From assembly GCF_027580225.2 (NCBI RefSeq), contig NW_027395283.1:5894501-5958500 (forward strand): DNA of 64,000 nt, given 5' to 3'. A program made the translations under genes and the position numbers. Below, piece after piece: positions 23,901-32,311 of this stretch. Under the pieces are notes generated by a model that saw only the letters and a program-made list of their open reading frames with translations, was not told the DNA's origin and searched no databases. Source of the stretch: Misgurnus anguillicaudatus (Eukaryota; Chordata; Actinopteri; Cypriniformes; Cobitidae). Within the stretch, counting starts at the first letter, position 1. Each line of letters starts with the position of its first letter.

Positions 23901-24039
23901 ATTTTATATTAATCAGATTTGTACCAGATGTGGCAAGCGGTGCTCTGTATTTATTTGTTCGGGGAACAGATACAGTTGAAATGTGTTGATATTCTGGTAA
24001 GATTGACTCGAAGTGCTGGGATATAAGTGATCTTGACAT
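20995..24039 (-). pseudogene. LINE ORF2: APE endonuclease plus reverse transcriptase (copy 1)
   Basis: One frame of 1015 codons from ATG at 24039 (MSRSLISQHFES) to TAA at 20995, broken by TAA codons at 23602 and 21115. The endonuclease half shows [31 protein letters not shown] and the SDHYLVSY box. The reverse transcriptase half shows [41 protein letters not shown] and the catalytic [12 protein letters not shown]. The enzyme nicks target DNA and copies the LINE RNA onto it. Copy 2 is open at both nonsense positions, so these are private mutations of copy 1. L2/CR1 clade by motif style. Confidence 0.85.
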
Positions 24040-24105
24040 ATCACGGCAGCTAACAGATGGACGGTTAAGCCGATCCGTCTGTTGTCTGACTTGTACCCTG
24101 GATAG

Positions 24106-25479
24106 TCAGACTGTATTCGAAGTAAGACTATTGGTCAGATTTATAGAGAGAATCGCCCTTCCTTCCTGAGATGGATGGAGGCCATCTCTCTTTAGCAGGT
24201 CAGGTCTCCCCCGAAAATGCTTCCAATTGTCTATAAACCCTACGTTATGCTGAGGGCACCATTTTGACATCCAGTCGTGAAGAGACAATAATCTACTGTA
24301 AGTGTCATCCCCCCGGTAGGCGGGGAGGGGACCAGAGCATATTACATTGTCTGACATTGTTTTAGCAATTTCACATATCTCTTTAATATTATCTTTGGTG
24401 ATCTCCGACTGGCGGAGTCTGGTGTCATTCGTGCCGGCGTGAATAACAATTTTAGAAAACTTACGCTTAGCATTAGCCAGCACTTTAAGTTTTGATCTAA
24501 TGTCTGAAGACCTGGCTCCCGGTATACAATCGACTATGGTGGCTGGTGCCTCAATGTTTGCGTTCCTAAGTATCGAATCTCCAATGACCAAGGCACTTTT
24601 AACAGACGTCTCAGTCGCTGTGTTGCTTAGAATATCGAACCTGTTTGAAATTACCAGGGGGGTCTTGGGTGGGCACCGGAAACGACTTTGCCGCCTGACA
24701 GTCACCCAGTTAGTCGGCCCCCTTGACTCAGATGATGGAACCGAGCTATGTGTATTACGTTTAACACTAGGCGCACCCGAAACAGTGTTTGTAGCATTAG
24801 CGGTATTAGCGTTTGTAGCATTAGCGGTATTAGCGTTTGTAGCATTAGCGGTATTAGCGTTTGTAGCATTAGCGGTATTAGCGTTTGTAGCATTAGCGGT
24901 ATTGCTGTCATCAACTAGCGTTTGGATGCGCGCTTCTAGTTCTGCAATCTTCTCCGTCAGCCTTACTACTTCAATACACTTAGCACAAGTAAACCCCTCT
25001 GTGCTGATGGAAGAAGCTAAACTGTACATGTGGCAAGTAATGCAGGTTACAATAACAAGCGGAATCTTACCGCTTTCATGTTGGGTGATGGCGTCTTCGG
25101 TCACCTGGACGCGGTCCGTGAAGCTACATCGCGAGGGAAGCTCACTCGCAGCACGCCCCGATCGCCTGCGGACGTCTGTAGCCAGTGTGATGTGAGGCAA
25201 GCTGAATCTGCGACGGCCGGGCAGCGGCTCCTCCACGGCTTCCCGATCGCTTTCATTCTGGGCGATGGCGTCTCCGTTCCCTCGAGCGCGGTCCGTGAAG
25301 CTGCACCGCGTAGGGTGTTCGCTTTTTGCACTTCTCGGTCGCTTGTGGATGTCTGGAGCCTGGGTGAACTGGGCGCTGTACTTCGCGTAGGATCTGCGAT
25401 AACCGGGTATCAACTGCTCCACAGCTTCCCGCTCAGGTGAGGACAGGTCTGAATAGCATACAGTGGATGAGTCCGCCAT
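24106..25479 (-). CDS. LINE ORF1 protein with zinc-finger-like and SGNH esterase domains (copy 1, intact)
   Basis: 457 residues from ATG at 25479. The first 130 residues hold two tandem copies of a roughly 54-residue unit (each with REAVE, RCSFTDR and DAI.Q.ES). Next comes a CITCH...CAKC cysteine-rich motif and a short coiled coil, then NANTANAT repeats. The C-terminal half is an SGNH/GDSL hydrolase: ALVIGDSILRN (block I), HAGTND (block III) and DGLHPS with the catalytic D and H. This layout is known for CR1/L2 LINE ORF1 proteins, which bind the element RNA and membranes or lipids. No lesion is visible. ORF2 starts 66 bp after its stop. Confidence 0.85.
   Translation of the reverse strand: MADSSTVCYSDLSSPEREAVEQLIPGYRRSYAKYSAQFTQAPDIHKRPRSAKSEHPTRCSFTDRARGNGDAIAQNESDREAVEEPLPGRRRFSLPHITLATDVRRRSGRAASELPSRCSFTDRVQVTEDAITQHESGKIPLVIVTCITCHMYSLASSISTEGFTCAKCIEVVRLTEKIAELEARIQTLVDDSNTANATNANTANATNANTANATNANTANATNANTANATNTVSGAPSVKRNTHSSVPSSESRGPTNWVTVRRQSRFRCPPKTPLVISNRFDILSNTATETSVKSALVIGDSILRNANIEAPATIVDCIPGARSSDIRSKLKVLANAKRKFSKIVIHAGTNDTRLRQSEITKDNIKEICEIAKTMSDNVICSGPLPAYRGDDTYSRLLSLHDWMSKWCPQHNVGFIDNWKHFRGRPDLLKRDGLHPSQEGRAILSINLTNSLTSNTV
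24786..24904 (-). repeat. 24-bp minisatellite within LINE ORF1
   Basis: GTTTGTAGCATTAGCGGTATTAGC is repeated about five times in phase with the reading frame and encodes NANTANAT units on the minus strand. The same array, with a few substitutions, is in copy 2 near 59690-59805. Confidence 0.9.
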
Positions 25480-25736
25480 TAGATCGGCAAAATGGTAACT
25501 AAAACCGGCACCTGTGATGCTAGCGGGCTATATGCTAACACTGGGTGTTTAGCAGTGATAAATCGTTTCACGTGGTAGTACTGCTCAATAGTCGTCACGG
25601 TAAAGTATTCTTGAGATAAACGAATATGTTATATTATATAAATAGGAACAAGGTAGTCAGAAAATAGGATTTGGATGATAAACTCGACGGAGCTCTGATG
25701 CACGACGCTCACTCTCACTCTGACTCTGACTCCATG

Positions 25737-26005
25737 TTTATGACATTAACTGTGACTGTACACGAGTGTTAGAAAACATTGATGGACTGAAATATCAATC
25801 TAGAGTTTATGAAGACAATCAGGGTGTCATAGCGTCAGCAAAAAATCCTGTCAGGTGTAAACATGTGGACATTAAATGTCATTTTGTGATAAAGGAGGGC
25901 AGAATTAGTCTGAGATACTGTCCAACTGATCATATGATTGAAGATATACTAACAAAACCAGCAACAAAGATCATGACATTTAACTCATTTATGTTTGCTG
26001 TATGA
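25737..26005 (+). pseudogene. Ty1/copia RNase H C-terminus, downstream half
   Basis: Beginning in the TTTAT duplication, the segment reads MTLTVTVHE, a stop, then NIDGLKYQSRVYEDNQGVIA, ASAKNPVRCKHVDIKCHFVI and CPTDHMIEDILTKP. These are the DNQ, KH.DI.YHF and DILTKP blocks that end copia pol. It continues exactly where 19587 stops. About 40 bp downstream TGTTAAGATTT (about 26044) could be the start of the 3' LTR; its far end is not recognisable. Copia elements are uncommon in vertebrates but known in fish. Confidence 0.75.
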
Positions 26006-26269
26006 ATTTTCTTCTGTTGAAATGATCAAATAGAAATGTGAGTGTTAAGATTTATAAGTATTGTGCTCTCATTTATATTTGATTTGTTTAACTTTTATTT
26101 TTGTGTGCCAGCCAATCACATTGCAGAGTGTATGTCATGTGACCTAATCAGTGACTGAATGAATTTTCATTTTCATGATGGTAGTTTGTGAAGTTGTTAC
26201 AGGATAAATTTCCAACCATTTGGAATGAAAATCTACCAAAATCTTTCTCAAGGGTCCTGTATAATCCAC
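26006..26269. other. Possible copia 3' LTR remnant and spacer
   Basis: A candidate LTR start TGTTAAG lies at about 26044. No matching second LTR or clear end is visible, and no gene is seen. Confidence 0.3.
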
Positions 26270-26359
26270 ATGTGTGACCAGCAGACATCAGATGATCACA
26301 GCCAGAACGCTCGTGTCGATGGTGCCGGCCGGTGATCAGACCCACACTCTGTGTCTGAG
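26270..26359 (-). pseudogene. Transmembrane exon of an IGSF11/CTX-family gene fragment
   Basis: From 26359 down, the minus strand reads (P)QTQSVGLITG in the phase set by the Ig exon at 42175. After a 2-nt shift it continues GTIDTSVLAVII, a stop, then CLLV, a hydrophobic transmembrane-like stretch. IGSF11 has a juxtamembrane ISPQPR followed by IGLIAGAIG, to which this is similar. The exon's acceptor is 15.7 kb away at about 42087, because the TIR element 26360-42081 has inserted with its 5-bp duplication covering the first five exon bases. The shift and stop mark a pseudogene. Confidence 0.55.
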
Positions 26360-26989
26360 TGTCAGTACCCGATCCGTGCCGCCTGCCCAATCTGTTTTGC
26401 GCATGCGCATAATTGTGCGCATGCGCATAAGCTCAACTTGTTTTACGACAGTTTACGACCCTACCTGATCTGTTCTACGCATGCGCGACAACCGGAGTTT
26501 AAAAATAGTGAAGAAATTTGTCATATAAGAACACCGGCGAACATATGGAGGCTAAGTGACGGAAATGTTCGTTCAAACGTTTTTAATGCAGATATACAGG
26601 CGTCTTTATGCATAAACAACAAGGTCACTAAGACATAATATACAGTATTTCATATCAGCATGTAGTTAGCTAGACTAGCTGGCTGGTTAGGCTTACAATG
26701 AAATGCGGTGTGTCCGGTTACCTGAAAACTTTGAGTGTTTAAACTAACATTTATTTGATGGTGTATTGGCCCTGACTAGATTCGTGTGACATGTAGGCTA
26801 AACCACAATCCTTGTTGATACCAGAGGTGGACACTACTTAAGTATTTTACATAAAAGTAAATGTTTAAGTATTCCTTTTTTAATCAGTGTTTTACTTTGG
26901 AAAACATACATTCCAAACATATTATCATAATTTTTACTCCACTACATTTCATAATTTCAAGTGTTTGGTTTCCCTACTAAATATCCAGC

Positions 26990-27140
26990 TAAAACCAGCA
27001 TAAGCTGGTAGCTGTTTTTTTGCTGGTTTAAGCTGGTCAGGCTGGAAGACAGCTGATCCACCAGCTTTGCCAGGCTGGGAGGACCAGCTTAAACCAGCCA
27101 CCTTAAAGCTTATGCTGGTTTTAGCTGGATTTTCCAGTAG
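26990..27140. repeat. CCAGCTAAAACCAGC foldback repeat
   Basis: The ends ATCCAGCTAAAACCAGCATAAGC and its reverse complement enclose further CCAGCTT/AAGCTGG words, making an interrupted palindrome of about 150 bp common in fish genomes. Confidence 0.75.
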
Positions 27141-27654
27141 GGGTGTATTTTAATCTCTATCTTTTTATGTTTATCTAACCCTCTATGGCATGACTTTTTA
27201 TTTTTTGGGGAAAAAAATATTTCACCTCACTTTTTGGGAGCTTGGGGGTCACTGATAAAATATCCATCATACAATTTATCCCCCCACCACCCCTGACTCA
27301 GAATTTACTTTGTTGCCTCAGGGCAACATTGTGCTACAATGGTATAAAAACACCAAGGTTTTTTATATGCAGGTTTTCCATCCATGAAAGTTTGTGAATC
27401 TGGGAGGAAAAATTTAAGGCCCTGGGAAGTTTTTGAAAATATACATACATAATTACAGGTCATTGAATGTATTTTATGCAAGAAGATTTCTGGTAAAAAA
27501 TCCATATTATTCCCTGTGTAGTGTAGGATAATATCATACAGTTCTAGCCTTTTAAGCACACGTGCTAAACTGTTCAGTTTAAATGCTTATATCTTCTGTA
27601 TGCGAATGTTGATTCATACCAAAATGCTTTTTTGCATAGTTGTGTTTGACACTT

Positions 27655-27965
27655 GAAAACGTCTCGGGTTACGTATGTTACTGTTGTTCCCTGAGAAGGG
27701 AACGAGACGCTGCGTCTCCCTTGCCATACTTCCTGCGTCCCTGTAACGTCGTCAATATTTCAGATAGCGATATACTTCCTGGCACCTGCGTCACCCTGTC
27801 TTTGTTGTTTAGCCTCACCATTGGTTGAATTTGATATACACATTCAGACGCACTTACCCCTGGAGGCGTCCCCAAAGTGTCACCGCACTGACGCAGCGCG
27901 AGTTCCCTTGAAAGGGAACTGTAACAATGTATCTGTAACCTTGTTCTCCCTTGAAATATGTCCCC
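27655..27965. repeat. GGGAACGAGACGCTGCGTC-type interspersed repeat
   Basis: Left end GGTTACGTATGTTACTGTTG with TTCCCTGAGAAGGGAACGAG, right end TTCCCTTGAAAGGGAACTG then GTAACAATGTATCTGTAACC; the ends are inverted. This is a familiar cyprinid interspersed repeat. Confidence 0.6.
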
Positions 27966-28204
27966 ACATTTAGACTCTGAATTTGAGGGTATTGGACCTG
28001 GAAAGTCCTTGAAAGGTCCTTGAATTTGACGTTAACTAAGGTGTGGGAACCCTGTATATGATAAATATATGCATTAGAAAAAAAAACATCAATCACAAAT
28101 GATTATAGCCAAACATGAACACTACTAATTGTAACTAACACTGCATGTGTTAATGTTTTCCACATTTACATATAAACATATAAACCAACAAATGTGTGCA
28201 TGTG

Positions 28205-28228
28205 TTTGTGTGTGCGTGCGTGCATGTG

Positions 28229-28260
<32 letters not shown>

Positions 28261-28266
28261 CGTGTT
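28205..28266. repeat. (TG)n microsatellite
   Basis: Imperfect TG/CG repeats, for example TGTGTGTGTGTGTGTTTGTG. Confidence 0.95.
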
Positions 28267-29039
28267 TTTATGAGTGTGTTATGCATCATTTTGGGATGAT
28301 TTTGCCGGAATAAAAGTGGTCTAACTGCACAATGTTGCCCATAAAACTAATTAGTCATGTTTGTGATTAAGTGGAATCATTTGTGATTGATGTTTGTTAG
28401 AGTTAAACTTTCTAATGCATATCTTATCAGATAAAAAACCTTGGTGTTTTAGTACCCTTATAGCACAACGTTGCCCTGGGGCAACAAACAAAAAACACGG
28501 TCTTAGTATGAAAATAAAAACAAAGAAAGTCTTCAGACAATCAAACATACTTCTTTACATACTGATGCACATACACATATTTTTTTCTGTAAAATTATTT
28601 AAATTTAAAAATGTTAAAAAGTGATATTTATCCTGGCAATTGGTGGCACTGCATCCCATGTGGCTTTGCTTCCAAAAGCATGGCTCCACCCCCAAAACAA
28701 AAGGTCACAACCACTCCAGCCCCTCATTTCATTGGAGAGACATGTCAGGTGATATTATACATATTTTTTTTTTATAAAAAAATTAAAGTGTCGGTGTGAG
28801 GCTCAAAAAGGTAGTATGTTGCCTGAGGGCAACACTGTGCTGTAGAGGGCTAATTTATGTTTATTGTTTTGTCATGTCATCTTTGTTTTAGTCCCTTTCA
28901 TTGTCTGTGCATGTCACATTAAAAATGTGCAATATAAATAAAGTTGATTTAATTTGATTTAGTCTTTCATCATTGTATCTATGTGTTAACATTGTAGCAG
29001 CGTATGGTGAGTCAAGATATCTTTTTTTAGTCATTTGTA

Positions 29040-29165
29040 TAAAGGACCAACATGGACCAGTAGTTATTTCATGCTGCCCTTCGGCAGTACCTACTAAGTG
29101 GGATGTCGATGTCGCGGTTGACTGGAAGAGAGTCATGCGGGTGGCCAACCACTTCGTTGTAGATG
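29040..29165 (+). other. Exon-like open stretch of unknown identity inside the TIR element
   Basis: The sequence is open from an acceptor-like TTTTTTTAG (29030) to a good donor GATG|GTAAGTT (29166). It encodes DQHGPVVISCCPSAVPTKWD then VDVAVDWKRVMRVANHFVVD. Composition is more coding-like than its surroundings. I do not recognise the family. A second acceptor-like TTTGTAG lies at 29366, immediately before the gypsy insertion. It may be part of the TIR element's own gene. Confidence 0.3.
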
Positions 29166-30204
29166 GTAAGTTAGTTGAGATAACATTGGACAGACAGACA
29201 GAGAGACCAATAAATTAATCAATCATCTCTTTTTCAGACAATCATCTTTTGTATACTATTATTTTCTTTTCAGTGTTTTACATCTGCTCTTGGTTGTTTC
29301 CATTTAATGAATCTTGCACTGCATACTATTGTTTGCTTTGTGACAAATTAAATGTTATGTTTGTAGGTTTATGTCACATGGTGACGTTTTGAAGGGTGGA
29401 ACCGGAGGTAAGAAGGATGAGTTCCGCCCGGAAGGAAGAAAAACATCGGAACTTCCGGGTTTGTCCCGAAGCCCAAATCAGCCGGTATTAGGTGCAGGTG
29501 GGGGTAATAATGGAAGCGATCGCTGATAGGACACGGAGGAGGAAGAGCCGCAGATTTAAGGAGGTTTGAAATCACAATCGGGGCGTCTTGATTGTGTTTC
29601 TCTGTGGTGCCGGTGTTGGTGTGCTGTTGGCTGTGTTGGAGGCTGGAGAGCGACGATCTAGTTCCCTTGGGGAAGAAAGAAATAGGAAGAGGTGGATGCT
29701 TACCGTGAGGAGGAATTTATACGAGGATAACTGGGTGAAGAAAGCAACATGAGACGGGTTGACATGTGAGTACAGCTGGGATGGTGTAAATACGTTGCAG
29801 AGGTGAAATCATTGTGCGTGTGTGGAGTGTCTATTTATAGTTCCGGCCCCACCGGAGGAGTAAGCGTGGGTGAGCTGATGGACGTCTAGTGTATACGGAG
29901 AACAAATCCAAAAGTGATCGCTTTCCACCTTCCCTGTGTGTTGGAAATTTCGGCCGACGAGTCACAGGAGGAACCTGAGATTTCCTGTCTATGTCCTTAC
30001 CTCACAACGAGTGTGTGCGTGTGATGCTGTGGGTGAGTCCCGATTTTCAATTTGTGTGTTTTCACTGAGGCTTGCAGTGTAGTGCTGTGCTTTTCTTTTG
30101 GAGATTAAGACTGTTTCATCTCAGAGGCTCCGTGTGAAAATAACCATGTGTCGAATTGACCAGCACAGTGGATAGGAACTACTTGCCTATAACACCAGTG
30201 TGAT

Positions 30205-31920
30205 TTGTGGAGAAACCAGAAAGCCCAGTTTGTGAGTTACGCACTTCTACGAATGTAAACTTACCTCTGCTCTTAGCAACCCTGTGCAGAACGGTCCTAA
30301 ACCCCAAGTTGTGAGTACTGTATGCTATGTGATGACCATTTACCTCTGTCCTCAGTGAACCTGTGGAGAAACCAGAAAGCTCAGTCTGTGAGTTACGCAC
30401 TTCTATGAATGCAAACTTACCTCTGCTCTTAGCAACCCTGTGCAGAACGGTCCTAAACCCCAAGTTGTGAGTACTGTGTGCTATGTGACGATCATCTACC
30501 TCTGTCCTCAGTGAATCTGTGGAGAAACCAGAAGGCCCAGTCTGTGAGTACGCACTTCTATGAATGCAAACTTACCTCTGCTCTTAGCAACCCTGTGCAG
30601 AACGGTCCTAAACCCCAAGTCGTGAGTACTGTATGCTATGTGATGACCACTTACCTCTGTCCTCAGTGAACCTGTGGAGAAACCAGAAAGCCCAGTCTGT
30701 GAGTTACGCACTTCTATGAATGCAAACTTACCTCTGCTCTTAGCAACCCTGTGCAGAACGGTCCTAAACCCCAAGTTGTGAGTACTGTATGCTATGTGAT
30801 GATCATCTACCTCTGTCCTCAGTGAATCTGTGGGGAAACCAGAAAGCCCAGTCTGTGAGTTACGCACTTCTATGAACACAAACTTACCCCTGCTCTTAGC
30901 AACCCTGTGCAGAACGGTCCTAAACCCCAAGTTGTGAGTACTGTATGCTATGTGATGATCATCTACCTCTGTCCTCAGTGAATCTGTGGGGAAACCAGAA
31001 AGCCCAGTCTGTGAGTTACGCACTTCTATGAATGCAAACTTACCTCTGCTCTTAGCAACCCTGTGCAGAACGGTCCTAAACCCCAAGTCGTGAGTACTGT
31101 ATGCTATGTGATGACCACTTACCTCTGTCCTCAGTGAATCTGTGGAGAAACCAGAAAGCCCAGTCTGTGAGTTACGCACTTCTATGAACACAAACTTACC
31201 TCTGCTCTTAGCAACCCTGTGCAGAACGGTCTTAAACCCCAAGTTGTGAGTACTGTATGCTATGTGATGACCACTTACCTCTGTCTTCAGTGAACCTGTG
31301 GAGAAACCAGAAAGCCCAGTCTGTGAGTTACGCACTTCTATGAATGCAAACTTACCTCTGCTCTTAGCAACCCTGTGCAGAACGGTCCTAAACCCCAAGT
31401 TGTGAGTACTGTATGCTATGTGATGATCATCTACCTCTGTCCTCAGTGGATCTGTGGAGAAACCAGAAAGCCCAGTCTGTGAGTTACGCACTTCTATGAA
31501 TGCAAACTACCTCTGCTCTTAGCAACCCTGTGCAGAACGGTCCTAAACCCCAAGTTGTGAGTACTGTATGCTATGTGATGATCATCTACCTCTGTCCTCA
31601 GTGAATCTGTGGGGAAACCAGAAAGCCCAGTCTGTGAGTTACGCACTTCTATGAATGCAAACTTACCTCTGCTCTTAGCAACCCTGTGCAGAACGGTCCT
31701 AAACCCCAAGTTGTGAGTACTGTATGCTATGTGATGATCATCTACCTCTGTCCTCAGTGAACCTGTGGAGAAACCAGAAAGCTCAGTCTGTGAGTCACGC
31801 ACTCCTACGAATGCTAACTTACCTTTGCTCCCAACCAATCTGTGCAGAGAGGTTCCAAAGCTCCAGTCCGTGAGTAACGCTTGCTATTGCGGACAACCGA
31901 CCCCTGCTTACAGCCAGGCG
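30205..31920 (+). repeat. 156-bp dimeric tandem array with alternating donor-like and acceptor-like sites (5' LTR)
   Basis: CTGTGG-GAAACC recurs at 30205 (TTGTGG), 30361, 30517, 30672, 30828, 30984, 31140, 31296, 31452, 31607 and 31763. This gives ten regular units and one degenerate unit. Each unit reads: 32-nt block, 45-nt GTGAGT...CTCTTAG block, 34-nt block, 45-nt GTGAGT...GTCCTCAG block. The two halves (77 and 79 bp) resemble each other, so the unit is a dimer of an older repeat of about 78 bp. Units 30828-31139 are absent from the 3' LTR. Confidence 0.95.
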
Positions 31921-32126
31921 GCGAGGAGAAGCCAAGGTTCCAGAGCCGGGGAGCCATTCTAGCTTTGGATTCATTGTGTCTCTTGTGTTCTGCCTCCAGG
32001 ACAGCGGAGGGCGCCACGGACAACAGGGAAACCCCCAGATAGGGACCTGTCTGGAACCAGAGAGAGAAGCAAAGTGTTTTAAAGTGTCCTTCCCCTTTTT
32101 CCCTTTCCCCGTTTTTTAACTATTTA

Positions 32127-32132
32127 AATAAA
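32127..32132 (+). terminator. PolyA signal AATAAA in the 5' LTR
   Basis: AATAAA within TATTTAAATAAAG, about 130 bp before the LTR end. The 3' LTR copy, near 39775, would serve genomic transcripts. Confidence 0.75.
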
Positions 32133-32261
32133 GTTGTATTTTAAACGTAGTATACTTGTCTGTCTGGTCATTGGGGTGGTCTTGGGAACCTCCTCGAGGT
32201 GGAAACTAGGTAGGGGCGTGACCCTTTAGCTATCTCGGGTCCGCCCCGGCCGTGACAGATT

Positions 32262-32281
32262 TGGCGTAGTCGGCAGGATTC
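32262..32281 (+). promoter_or_regulatory. Primer-binding site complementary to tRNA-Ser(AGA) 3' end
   Basis: TGGCGTAGTCGGCAGGATTC lies 4 nt after the LTR. As I recall the vertebrate tRNA-Ser(AGA) sequence, its 3' end including CCA is complementary over all 20 positions. It would prime minus-strand DNA synthesis. Confidence 0.8.
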
Positions 32282-32311
32282 CACCTCGAGTTGAGCGACC
32301 AGGGCCCTCCA

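Larger units (their letters stand above)
19588..25736 (-). mobile_element. Near full-length L2/CR1-like LINE, copy 1, inserted in the copia RNase H
   Basis: The 6149-bp element is flanked by the 5-bp repeat TTTAT (19583-19587 and 25737-25741). On the minus strand it has a 5' UTR (25480-25736), ORF1, a 66-bp gap, ORF2, and a 3' UTR with a 128-bp tandem array. It ends in AGCGCTATATAAATAAAATT followed by GAATT repeats, the fish L2-type 3' end. The coding regions carry only two nonsense codons, so the insertion is fairly young. A second copy lies at 54092-60209. Confidence 0.85.
27179..28849. mobile_element. PiggyBac-like non-autonomous element flanked by CTAA
   Basis: The element begins CCCTCTATGGCATGAC and ends GCTGTAGAGGG, short inverted tips, with 4-bp CTAA on both sides (27175-27178, 28850-28853). 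CCC...GGG ends with a 4-bp TTAA-like duplication suggest piggyBac. Three copies of a GTTGCC..GGGCAAC palindrome lie within (about 27314, 28469, 28819). No transposase frame; another repeat is nested at 27655-27965. Confidence 0.5.
29372..32257 (+). repeat. 5' LTR of the gypsy element (2886 bp)
   Basis: Begins TGTCACATGG and ends CCGTGACA, inverted tips. A TATA-like CTATTTATAG is at 29831 and the polyA signal is at 32127. The 156-bp array occupies 30205-31920. It has two more repeat units (312 bp) than the 3' LTR. The transcription start was not located; if it lies upstream of the array, the array falls in the transcribed repeat (R) region. Confidence 0.95.

Noticed and set aside
24500..25195. 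231-codon plus-strand frame, repeated at 59404-60099
   Set aside because: Exactly antisense to LINE ORF1; the LAVLAFVA repeats are the reverse of the NANTANAT minisatellite.
30508..31838. Long minus-strand open frames (327 and 114 codons) across the gypsy LTR array, with similar frames in the 3' LTR (38468-39528)
   Set aside because: The 156-bp unit is divisible by three, so one stop-free unit leaves the whole array open. The frames lie antisense to the element and break wherever a unit has a 1-nt deletion.
30205..31920. A CRISPR-like array
   Set aside because: Units are contiguous 156-bp repeats without unique spacers, lie within LTRs and are in a vertebrate genome.
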